Source of the DNA: Lutibacter sp. A80
GTDB lineage: Bacteria; Bacteroidota; Bacteroidia; Flavobacteriales; Flavobacteriaceae
Length of the DNA stretch: 64,000 nt
Direction of reading: 5' to 3'
Assembly: GCF_022429645.1 (NCBI RefSeq)
Contig: NZ_CP092480.1
Span: forward strand, 3,020,501-3,084,500
The translations under genes and the position numbers were made by a program. Below are positions 9,427-17,680 of the stretch, piece by piece. The notes under the pieces were generated by a model, which was not told the DNA's origin, did not search any database, and worked only from the letters and a program-made list of their open reading frames with translations. Numbering within the stretch: the stretch's first letter is position 1; each line of letters begins with the position of its first letter.

Positions 9427-9434
9427 ATAAATAT

Positions 9435-9923
9435 ATGGTTGCATTAAAAGTATTTACAATTTTACTTTTATTTAGTATTTCAGAATTAACCTATTCCCAA
9501 AACCCTGATGATAAATCAGATTTTCTAAAATCCAACAAGTTACTATATACATCATTTCAAAAATTTTACACAGATTCTATTCGCCAGGATGGATTAGATG
9601 AATGGGGAGAACCTTATTTCAAAAAAATAGACCAAATAAATGGAGTTCATTATTTCGATTATAACAACAATGGTTTAGAAGATGCTTTAGTTGAATTTTC
9701 AGTTAGAAATTCAGATGGTGGAACTTGGTATATGTTAGTAGCTGTGTTGTTTGAAAATGTAGATAAGCAATATATTTATAAAGCTCATTTTAAACCTGAA
9801 AACCTGTTATTTAAAAAGTACCAGCAACCATTTTTCATTCTTTCTGGCAGAGTAAACAGGTTTCAAGATGAAACTACAACTAAAAAATATAAATTATTAA
9901 ACAATAAATTTGTTGAATACTAA
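9435..9923 (+). CDS. Hypothetical secreted protein
   Basis: The ATG at 9435 gives 162 residues with a typical signal peptide (MVALKVFTILLLFSISELTYSQ). An ATG at 9414 would add seven residues. The mature protein contains an acidic FDYNNNGLEDALVEF stretch resembling the calcium-binding loops of VCBS/FG-GAP-type repeats, but only one copy. It overlaps or abuts its neighbours, so it belongs to the same operon. The role is unknown. Confidence 0.7.
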   Translation: MVALKVFTILLLFSISELTYSQNPDDKSDFLKSNKLLYTSFQKFYTDSIRQDGLDEWGEPYFKKIDQINGVHYFDYNNNGLEDALVEFSVRNSDGGTWYMLVAVLFENVDKQYIYKAHFKPENLLFKKYQQPFFILSGRVNRFQDETTTKKYKLLNNKFVEY

Positions 9924-9928
9924 AGTTT

Positions 9929-10339
9929 ATGAAACCCAGTTTTAAAGAGTTAGAAGCAATAAAATTAGCTGAACACTATTATAATAAAAATGATAAAAGC
10001 TTTAAAAAGAAGTATCTATTTCTAAAGTTTAAATTCAAAAGTTATAATGTAGAAGCTAATAAAACACTTTCTAATTTATGGAACAGCTTTGGTTTAAAAA
10101 GTAGCACTAAATTTAAGTTTACTGATGATGAGAAATTGGAATGTATAAACAAATGGGTAAAAGTACTTTATAAGGTTGATTTTGATGCTACAGCAAATTA
10201 TAATTGTAAACTAAAAGAATTTCAACAGGAGATGAAACATTATCATTCTGAAAACCCAGACACTCACGTAAGTTGGAATTTCCCATCACCTGAAAAATAC
10301 ATTAAAGAGTTAGAAGCCAAATTTGGTAACTACTCTTAA
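9929..10339 (+). CDS. Hypothetical protein
   Basis: This is a 136-residue basic soluble protein, rich in Lys and aromatic residues, of no family known to me. It starts 5 nt after the preceding gene and is the last gene of the block controlled by the XRE regulator. The second hairpin repeat follows directly. Confidence 0.65.
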   Translation: MKPSFKELEAIKLAEHYYNKNDKSFKKKYLFLKFKFKSYNVEANKTLSNLWNSFGLKSSTKFKFTDDEKLECINKWVKVLYKVDFDATANYNCKLKEFQQEMKHYHSENPDTHVSWNFPSPEKYIKELEAKFGNYS

Positions 10340-10349
10340 CTTGTTGTAA

Positions 10350-10395
10350 AATAACTTGGCATCTTGGCTAAAGCCATAAAGCCAACTTTATTATA
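10350..10395. repeat. Hairpin repeat copy 2
   Basis: This is a diverged copy of 7946-7992: AATAACTTGGCATCTTGG, then two GCCA-type returns and a T-rich end. TTGGC (10356-10360) pairs with GCCAA (10381-10385), and an inner TTGGCT/AGCC pair also exists. It separates the unknown block from the restriction operon. Confidence 0.55.
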
Positions 10396-10469
10396 ATAAA
10401 ATTATGCTTATTGCTTAAATCTTTCTTAAATTTAACCTTCAAAATTGCACTAAAAATTAAACGACATAA

Positions 10470-11981
10470 ATGGCAAAAAAGACAAATACTGCTAGTTTTG
10501 AACAACAACTATTCAAAGCAGCTGATAAATTACGTAAAAACATAGATGCAGCCGAATACAAGTATGTAGTATTAGGCTTGGTATTTATAAAATATATTTC
10601 AGAAAGTTTTAATGAACTCTATCAAAAACTAGAAGCTGACGAATGGTCTGACCCAGAAGATAGAGACGAATATTTAGCAGAAAATGTATTCTTTGTGCCA
10701 CAAACAGCACGTTGGTCTCACATACATAACAATGCAAAGTTAGCTACTATTGGGCAAACTATAGACGAGGCTATGGAAGCTATAGAAAAGGAAAATGCAG
10801 AGCTTAAAAATGTGTTACCTAAAGTATACGGAAAAGCCAATTTAGACAAAGCTTCATTAGGGCAGTTAATAGATTTAATCTCCAATACGGAGTTACAAGT
10901 AGAAAATGAAAACTCTAAAGATTTATTTGGTAGAGTGTACGAGTACTTTCTAGGGGAATTTGCCAATGCAGAAGGTAAAAAAGGAGGGCAATTCTACACA
11001 CCTAAAGCCATTGTAAAACTAATGGTTGAAATGATTGAACCTTACAAAGGGAGAGTGTATGACCCTGCTTGTGGTTCTGGTGGTATGTTTGTAATGAGTG
11101 AAAAATTTGTAACGGAACACCAAGGAAATATTAATGATATTACCATCTACGGACAAGAAAGCAACCAAACTACGTGGAAGCTATCTAAAATGAACCTAGC
11201 CATACGTAATGTAAACTCACAATTTGTAAGTTGGAATACAGAAGGCTCATTTTTAAAAGATGCGCATCCAGATTTAAAAGCAGATTTCATCCTGGCAAAT
11301 CCACCATTTAACCAAAAAGATTGGGGAGTTGATAGGTTACAAGATGATGCACGTTGGAAATATGGTACACCTCCTTCTGGAAATGCCAACTATGGTTGGA
11401 TGATGCATATGTTATACCATTTAGCTCCAAAAGGAGTTATGGCAACTGTATTAGCTAATGGTTCTTTAAGTTCTAACACTTCTGGTGAAGGTGTTATCCG
11501 TAAAAATTTAGTAGAACAAGATTTGGTAGAGTGTATTGTAGCCTTGCCAAAACAACTATTTTACAACACTGGTATACCAGCGTGTATTTGGTTTTTAAGA
11601 CGTGAAAAAAGCAATCACAGTAAAGAAATTCTGTTTATAGATGCTTCTGAAATGGGATATATGAAGGATAGGACTCACCGAGATTTAGCTGAAGAAGATG
11701 TTAATTTAATAACTGAAACCTATCATAATTGGCGTAAAAGTGAAAATTATGAAGATGTAAAAGGCTTTTGTAAAGCTGCAACTCTAGAAGAAGTACAAAA
11801 ACACAACCACGTATTAACACCTGGGCGTTATGTAGGTATTCCTGATGAAGAAGATGATGGTATTCCTTTTGAAACCAAAATGGCAGATTTAACCACTACT
11901 TTAAAAGAGCAAATGGAGAAAGAAGAAGCCTTGAATGAAGAAATTAAACAGCAACTTGCTAATATTGGACTGGAGTTATGA
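10470..11981 (+). CDS. hsdM: Type I restriction-modification system, M subunit
   Basis: This N6-adenine DNA methyltransferase subunit also forms the core of the type I complex. A HsdM N-terminal helical domain (about 10-140) is followed by the N6_Mtase domain, with SAM-binding DPACGSG (residues 198-204) and catalytic NPPF (277-280). The 503 residues are typical. It starts 130 bp after the previous gene, so the promoter should lie at about 10396-10469. Its stop overlaps hsdS by 4 nt (ATGA). Confidence 0.97.
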   Translation: MAKKTNTASFEQQLFKAADKLRKNIDAAEYKYVVLGLVFIKYISESFNELYQKLEADEWSDPEDRDEYLAENVFFVPQTARWSHIHNNAKLATIGQTIDEAMEAIEKENAELKNVLPKVYGKANLDKASLGQLIDLISNTELQVENENSKDLFGRVYEYFLGEFANAEGKKGGQFYTPKAIVKLMVEMIEPYKGRVYDPACGSGGMFVMSEKFVTEHQGNINDITIYGQESNQTTWKLSKMNLAIRNVNSQFVSWNTEGSFLKDAHPDLKADFILANPPFNQKDWGVDRLQDDARWKYGTPPSGNANYGWMMHMLYHLAPKGVMATVLANGSLSSNTSGEGVIRKNLVEQDLVECIVALPKQLFYNTGIPACIWFLRREKSNHSKEILFIDASEMGYMKDRTHRDLAEEDVNLITETYHNWRKSENYEDVKGFCKAATLEEVQKHNHVLTPGRYVGIPDEEDDGIPFETKMADLTTTLKEQMEKEEALNEEIKQQLANIGLEL

Positions 11982-13177
11982 TTGAATGGGAAAAAGTTTC
12001 TTTAGGTGAAGTTGCAAAAGTACAAACAGGACCTTTTGGAAGCCAACTTAAAAATGAACAATATGTGACTGGAGGAACTCCTGTAATTACAGTTGAGCAC
12101 ATTGATGATTTTAAAATTAAGGATTTTGATTATCCAAGTGTTACAAATGAAGATAGGGATAGATTGTCAAAATATTTATTAAAAGAAGGAGATATTGTTT
12201 TTACTCGTGTAGGTTCTGTTGAACTAAGTGCTTATGTTTCTAAAAATCAAGATGGATGGATGTTTTCATCTAGAATGCTATCAGTAAGACCAATAAAAAA
12301 AGTAGACTCTAAATATTTAAGTTATTTTTTTAGGCAACCTTCATTTAGAAAATACATTTTTAAAATTTCAGTTGGAGCTACGATGCCTTCAATAAATACT
12401 AGTATTTTAAAAAGTATTCCTATTTCATACCCACCACTCCCAGAACAAAAAGCTATAGCCAATGTATTAACAGCTTTTGATGATAAAATAGAGTTACTAC
12501 AACAACAAAACCAAACATTAGAAAGCCTAGCACAAACTATTTTTAAAGAATGGTTTGGTAAATATCAAATAGGTGATGATTTACCTGAAGGTTGGAGAGT
12601 TGGGAAGATTGAAGATTTAACAATTAGGATGAGTTCTGGTGGGACACCTTCTACAAAAAGAAGTGATTTTTATGGAGATGAAATTTTTTGGTTTTCGACA
12701 AAAGAACTACAAGATAATTTTTTATTGGGTTGTGATAAAAAAATATCCCAATTAGGGTTAGATAATTCATCAGCTAAATTATTTCCAAAACATACTGTTT
12801 TGATGGCAATTTATGCAGCTCCTACGGTTGGTAGATTGGGTATCCTAACAAAAGAAGCTAGTTTTAATCAGGCAGCAGTTGGTTTAGTTGCTGATGAGTT
12901 GTTCGGTTTTGAATTTGTTTATCTGTTATTAAAGTCATTGAGAGTAGAGCTTAATAATTTATCTAATGGAGCTGCTCAACAAAATCTAAATGTAGGACTA
13001 GTTAAAAACTATAAAATTTCAATTCCCCCCAAAGTTTTATTGAAACAATTTAGAAGTGTAATAACACCTTTATTTAATAAAATGGAAATTAATACACAGC
13101 AAATCCAATCTTTAACCAAAACACGAGATACCTTATTGCCAAAATTAATGAGTGGGCAGGTGAGGGTTAAAATGTAG
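11978..13177 (+). CDS. hsdS: Type I restriction-modification system, S (specificity) subunit
   Basis: This is a 399-residue DNA-recognition subunit with the expected two target-recognition domains (about 1-150 and 205-350). Each is followed by a conserved helical spacer (LPEQKAIANVLTAFDDKIELLQQQNQTLESL and the C-terminal repeat ending LPKLMSGQVRVKM). The two-part recognition sequence cannot be predicted from the protein. A short relic of another hsdS 3' end lies 2.2 kb downstream (15393-15428). Confidence 0.95.
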   Translation: MIEWEKVSLGEVAKVQTGPFGSQLKNEQYVTGGTPVITVEHIDDFKIKDFDYPSVTNEDRDRLSKYLLKEGDIVFTRVGSVELSAYVSKNQDGWMFSSRMLSVRPIKKVDSKYLSYFFRQPSFRKYIFKISVGATMPSINTSILKSIPISYPPLPEQKAIANVLTAFDDKIELLQQQNQTLESLAQTIFKEWFGKYQIGDDLPEGWRVGKIEDLTIRMSSGGTPSTKRSDFYGDEIFWFSTKELQDNFLLGCDKKISQLGLDNSSAKLFPKHTVLMAIYAAPTVGRLGILTKEASFNQAAVGLVADELFGFEFVYLLLKSLRVELNNLSNGAAQQNLNVGLVKNYKISIPPKVLLKQFRSVITPLFNKMEINTQQIQSLTKTRDTLLPKLMSGQVRVKM

Positions 13178-13186
13178 AAATAAGCT

Positions 13187-13960
13187 ATGAAAATAATATC
13201 ACCAAAATATAAGATGCAGTTAGTTCCAAAAGTTTTTGAGGCTATTAAATGTGAATGGGATAACAGTTATACAGATATGGAGATTTATCTTCGACATTGG
13301 CACGTTGTTTACCCAGAAAATGTAGATGGTATTGAAGAAAATTTTTATTTTCAAAACAATGAATTTGACTCTATTGATTTTAAACGTACACTTCATAGTA
13401 TGCCAGATGATATTTTACTAAAAATAGCTATTGAAATGGGTGTGGATACACCAGGTTTTATTCCATCTTTTCCTACTTTTAAAAACGAGTTAAAGAGTCA
13501 TTATTATACAGCTTATGAATCGTTTGAAAAAGCAGTAAAAAGTATTGAAGAAGACCCAGATTTAGCAGTGGGTATGGCAAACTCAACGCTTGAAAGTATT
13601 GTGAAACATATTTTAGAAGATAAAGCTTTTAATTCTAAACCTAAAGGTGGTTTGGAAACCCTTATGAAAGCTATTTTAAAAGAGTTTTCAATGTCTTCAA
13701 ATGGGAAGGAAAAGGAGATTACAGAAATAAATAAAATAGCTAGTTCACTTATTAATGTTAGTCAAAACATCGAAGGTTTAAGAAGTAACAAAACTACTTT
13801 ACACGGAAAAACAAAAGATGATTATGTGCTAAATGATTCTTTATATGCCTATTTTATTGTTAATAGCGTTACAACTGTTGGAATGTTTTTAAAGGATTTT
13901 TATGAAACTAAGTATAAGGTTAATATCGTAGAAGAAGAACCTGATGATTTACCATTTTAA
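13187..13960 (+). CDS. Abortive-infection (Abi_C) family protein
   Basis: This 257-residue protein has a C-terminal half matching the Abi_C (PF14355) pattern: repeated helices, KPKGGLETLMKAIL, then GLRSNKTTLHGK followed by a long hydrophobic helix. Arg199 and His206 form an R-x6-H arrangement like the HEPN ribonuclease motif. The N-terminal half is not recognised. It starts 9 nt after hsdS and 10 nt before the ApeA-like gene, so it is part of the hsd operon. The family is linked to phage defence. Activity here is inferred. Confidence 0.8.
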   Translation: MKIISPKYKMQLVPKVFEAIKCEWDNSYTDMEIYLRHWHVVYPENVDGIEENFYFQNNEFDSIDFKRTLHSMPDDILLKIAIEMGVDTPGFIPSFPTFKNELKSHYYTAYESFEKAVKSIEEDPDLAVGMANSTLESIVKHILEDKAFNSKPKGGLETLMKAILKEFSMSSNGKEKEITEINKIASSLINVSQNIEGLRSNKTTLHGKTKDDYVLNDSLYAYFIVNSVTTVGMFLKDFYETKYKVNIVEEEPDDLPF

Positions 13961-13970
13961 TTAGTAAAAT

Positions 13971-15350
13971 ATGAACATAGGTGAAACATATATTGGTAAA
14001 TGGTGGCTTCCTTCAGAAGAAGAAAGCGAGTTTCAAGGTGTTTTAACAGTTGAATCTAACGGTGATTTTGTATTAAACTTTTTAAAGGATTCAACGTCAA
14101 TTAATTTTGAAAAGAAATATAGAAATCAAACTGAATTTTCTGCGATTGTTGGTATAGCAAAAGAGAATAAAACAGGCAAAGAATTCAGCTTTAAATTATT
14201 GAATGCTTATATAACCTATAGCTCAATTAGTCGTTTATCAAATTTCAAGATAAAAACATATTCAGTTTTAAGGTCAAAAAGTAGTGAGTTTAGTACTGAT
14301 TTGAAGTTTGATAAATTATCTTTAAGGACTGATCTAATTGATGATTGGTTTAATATATATGGATATGATTTTTCTATCCAGTACCAAAAAAAACAAAACT
14401 TTAAATTACAATATTTACAACCTGACCCAATTAAGCTTTACACTTCAAATGTTTTTGATATTGAAGCATTTTTTTCAGTTGGTCATAATTTAACTTTTGA
14501 TTCAGAATTTACATCAAAACAATTAGTATTTCTCAATTTATATTTTCATAAACCTAAATCATTTGAAGAACTAAAAACAAATATTAGAAAAATACGAGAT
14601 TTTTTTACATTAGCTAATGGAGCACCAATAAATATTCATAAAACTGTTTTTACAAAAGAGGTTGAAGGTAAAAAGAATCCTAATTTCAACTTTGATTTTT
14701 ATCAAAAAAGTAGATTTAAAAATAAAATTCCAACATATTTACAAGCTAGAAGAATGTTAATTAATTATGATTTAATTAAAAACTCTTCACAAGATGTTTT
14801 TTTAAATTGGTTTGAAAAATATGATAAGTTGAAATTTTTAATGAATAATTATTTTGGTTCATTATATAATGAATATAAATATACTGAAGATAAATTTTTA
14901 GATTTTATATTTTCAATTGAGGTATACCATAGAGGTAAATATGGAGGTTTTAATTTTAAAAATGATGCATATTTAAAGATAAGAAGCAGAATTTTAAACT
15001 GTATTGATAATAGTAGTGATAAACAGTGGCTTGAAGCAAGGTTGAAAGATTATACTGAAAATACTTTACAGTCAAGGTTAAAGCATATTTTAGAGATTAA
15101 CGAATTAAGTTTAGATGGGCTTATTGAAAATAAAGAAGAATTTTTAAAACAAGTTGTTGAAACTCGCCATTATCACGTGCATAGTTTTGTTAAGAACGAA
15201 GAGTTTGTAGTAAGGGATGTGGTTGTTTTAAGCCAAATTACTAGAAAATTAGGAATTATTATCCAAGCTGTTTTATTGAGTGAATTAGGTTTTGAACAAG
15301 ATGTAATTAATAAAAGGCTTAAGAAAAATAGTCCAATTGATTTTAATTAA
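13971..15350 (+). CDS. ApeA-like anti-phage HEPN protein
   Basis: This is a 459-residue protein. Its beginning, GKWWLPSEEESEFQGVLTVES, matches the ApeA N-terminal domain 1 pattern. The C-terminal region is helical and carries a HEPN Rx4H motif (Arg399-His404 in ETRHYHVHSF), as in the Apea-like HEPN domain. ApeA-type proteins are known anti-phage effectors thought to cleave RNA on infection. It lies in the hsd operon directly behind the Abi_C gene. What triggers it cannot be seen. Confidence 0.8.
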   Translation: MNIGETYIGKWWLPSEEESEFQGVLTVESNGDFVLNFLKDSTSINFEKKYRNQTEFSAIVGIAKENKTGKEFSFKLLNAYITYSSISRLSNFKIKTYSVLRSKSSEFSTDLKFDKLSLRTDLIDDWFNIYGYDFSIQYQKKQNFKLQYLQPDPIKLYTSNVFDIEAFFSVGHNLTFDSEFTSKQLVFLNLYFHKPKSFEELKTNIRKIRDFFTLANGAPINIHKTVFTKEVEGKKNPNFNFDFYQKSRFKNKIPTYLQARRMLINYDLIKNSSQDVFLNWFEKYDKLKFLMNNYFGSLYNEYKYTEDKFLDFIFSIEVYHRGKYGGFNFKNDAYLKIRSRILNCIDNSSDKQWLEARLKDYTENTLQSRLKHILEINELSLDGLIENKEEFLKQVVETRHYHVHSFVKNEEFVVRDVVVLSQITRKLGIIIQAVLLSELGFEQDVINKRLKKNSPIDFN

Positions 15351-15392
15351 AAATGAGCCTCCTTAATTAAGCCAGAAAGTTTGAATACTTAG

Positions 15393-15428
15393 AACTTAAT
15401 GAAAGGAAATATTAGGGTTAAAATGTAA
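15393..15428 (+). pseudogene. Relic of a second hsdS 3' end
   Basis: This frame reads NLMKGNIRVKM-stop, against KLMSGQVRVKM-stop at the end of the intact hsdS (13142-13177). The DNA AGGGTTAAAATGTA is shared exactly. A stop codon precedes the relic at 15390-15392, so only 11 codons survive. It lies in the 84-bp gap between the ApeA-like and DUF262 genes, which is otherwise the largest gap in the operon. Confidence 0.7.
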
Positions 15429-15434
15429 AAAAAT

Positions 15435-17678
15435 ATGAAAAACGTACAAAAACCAGAAAAAATACATTTAGGAAAACTTATTAAAGAAATAGGCAAAGGG
15501 AGATTTGTAATACCCGATTTTCAACGTGAATTTGATTGGGAGCCTTGGGATGTTCGAGACCTTATAAAATCAATTTTTTCAGATTATTATATTGGAACTT
15601 TGTTACTTTGGGAAGGAAATAAAGAAACTTACAAAAAAATGGGCTGTGCTAATTTATATGCTTACAATAAAGAAGCAGACCCAGAATACATTGTATTAGA
15701 TGGGCAACAACGTCTATCTGCGCTGCATTATGCATTTTTTCAACCAGATGTGAAATTTAGAAAAAGAAAAAGTAGAATTTATTATTTCTTAAAGGTAAAT
15801 GAGTTTTTAAACGAGAATTATGAAGAAATGATATTTTACTACCAATCAACTAGGTATTATGATGATTTGGTTAATGATAGAGAGATGCAATTTGAAGAAC
15901 ATATTTTCAATTTTGGTATAATGCAAGAAGGTTCTTGGGAAATTGAAAATTGGATAAAAGGCTATAAGAATTATTGGGAAATTAAAGCTGAAGAGGAATT
16001 AGATGAAGAATTAAAAAGCGAGTATAATGTATACGTTAAAAATGCTAAAAATCTTAAGGATTCGTTTGAAGATATTTTAGATAATTACCAAGTAAGTTAT
16101 ATTTCTTTATCCAAAGAACTTGAACTTAACAAAGTATGTGACATATTTACACATATAAATTCAAAAGGAAAACCGTTAGATACCTTTGATTTGCTCAATT
16201 CTATCACTCGTAAAGAAGATATTTATCTTAAAGATATGTATAGAGAGGCTTCTAAAGAAATTGACGATATTAGTTTTCCAGGTTTTGAAATGAAAACTCA
16301 AATATTAATGGTAATGTCAATCTTAAAGCAAAATTATTGCAGTGCAAAATACTTATACTATCTAGTTCCAGGTGAGGTAAAGAAAATTAAAACTGGTGAT
16401 GGGAAAATAGAGGAGCAGGTTTTAATTACATCAAAACAAGAGTTTATAAATTCTTGGGAAATTGCAGTAAATAGTATAGATAAAACATTAAAATCTTTAA
16501 AAAATCCAAGAGAATTTGGAGCCATAACTAGTAAATTTTTACCATATCCATCTATAATTCCAGCCTTGTCAGCTATAAAAACGTTTGTAAAAAATTCAGA
16601 TTATGAAAATAAAGCTGATATTTCCAGAAAAATAAAAAAATGGTATTGGGCATCTATATTTTTAAAGAGGTATTCAAGTTCAGTTGAAACTTCTTCTGCA
16701 AAAGATTTTATAGATTTAAAAAAATGGTTTTCTAATGATGACCTAGAAATAGATTGTGTTTCAGAATTTATAGGTTCTTATAAAACATTAGACTTACAAA
16801 AAGAAGCGAATAGTGGTTCAGCTATTTACAGAGCTGTTTTTAATCTTATAATTATTAATGGAGCTAGAGATTGGGATTCAAATGAATTACCTGAATATGA
16901 TGATTTAGATGACCATCATATTGTACCTAAAAGTTGGGGTAAAAAAATGGGGATACCTAAAGAAATTAATAGCATTTTAAATAGAGCTCCGCTTTCAGGA
17001 GACACCAATAGAAATGTTTTAAAAGACCAACTTCCAAATGTTTATCTAAAAAATATGCTTATTAAAAATGATGAGGCAAAAGTATATGAGGTATTAGCAT
17101 CACATCTAATAAGTAAAAAAGCTGTTGAAATTTTATTAAGAGAGGATTTTACAGTTGAAGATTACTATGAGTTTTTATTAGAACGAAAAGAAACAATCAT
17201 CAATCAAATAAGCAAATCTATAATTGATGATTCTATAGAGTTACCAGAAGATTTGCAATTAATAAATAATAAAGTCGAAGAAATTGAACTTTCTTTAAGA
17301 GAATTAATTATAAATACACTTAACATTACTACCACCACTAATGTTAAAGAATTAATACCCCCTCATATTTTAGAAAAAATAAATCAAAAATTAAAGCGTG
17401 AAAGAAAAAGGAATCCTGCATTAGTTGAAGAAAATATTGAATTTCCTTCTTATTGGCTGCAATTTTTAGATTTACAGGAATTGCTTCAAATTATTACTTC
17501 TAAAGTACATTGGGAAGTTTTTAAAAATCAGTTTGGAACTATAGAAAAACTTAACATAGAATTTAATGATATGGCAAATCTTCGTAATGCTTTAAGGCAT
17601 TCAAGAGAGGTAGATAGAATTACTAAAATGAAAGGAGAGGCTTCTTTAATGTGGCTTCAACAACAGTTAAAAATTTAA
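15435..17678 (+). CDS. DUF262/HNH (GmrSD-like) restriction protein with C-terminal HEPN domain
   Basis: This is a 747-residue protein. The N-terminal DUF262 domain shows IPDFQREFDW (residues 26-35) and DGQQR (89-93), the ParB-like nucleotide-hydrolysis motif of GmrS-type proteins. An HNH/DUF1524-type nuclease segment lies near 490-530 (LDDHHIVPKSWG, then N and LKDQLPN). The last 120 residues or so look like a Swt1-type HEPN domain with LRNALRHS (Arg717-His722, Rx4H). Such enzymes restrict modified phage DNA. The extra HEPN end is unusual. It ends 2 nt before hsdR, so translation is coupled. Confidence 0.85.
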   Translation: MKNVQKPEKIHLGKLIKEIGKGRFVIPDFQREFDWEPWDVRDLIKSIFSDYYIGTLLLWEGNKETYKKMGCANLYAYNKEADPEYIVLDGQQRLSALHYAFFQPDVKFRKRKSRIYYFLKVNEFLNENYEEMIFYYQSTRYYDDLVNDREMQFEEHIFNFGIMQEGSWEIENWIKGYKNYWEIKAEEELDEELKSEYNVYVKNAKNLKDSFEDILDNYQVSYISLSKELELNKVCDIFTHINSKGKPLDTFDLLNSITRKEDIYLKDMYREASKEIDDISFPGFEMKTQILMVMSILKQNYCSAKYLYYLVPGEVKKIKTGDGKIEEQVLITSKQEFINSWEIAVNSIDKTLKSLKNPREFGAITSKFLPYPSIIPALSAIKTFVKNSDYENKADISRKIKKWYWASIFLKRYSSSVETSSAKDFIDLKKWFSNDDLEIDCVSEFIGSYKTLDLQKEANSGSAIYRAVFNLIIINGARDWDSNELPEYDDLDDHHIVPKSWGKKMGIPKEINSILNRAPLSGDTNRNVLKDQLPNVYLKNMLIKNDEAKVYEVLASHLISKKAVEILLREDFTVEDYYEFLLERKETIINQISKSIIDDSIELPEDLQLINNKVEEIELSLRELIINTLNITTTTNVKELIPPHILEKINQKLKRERKRNPALVEENIEFPSYWLQFLDLQELLQIITSKVHWEVFKNQFGTIEKLNIEFNDMANLRNALRHSREVDRITKMKGEASLMWLQQQLKI

Positions 17679-17680
17679 TT

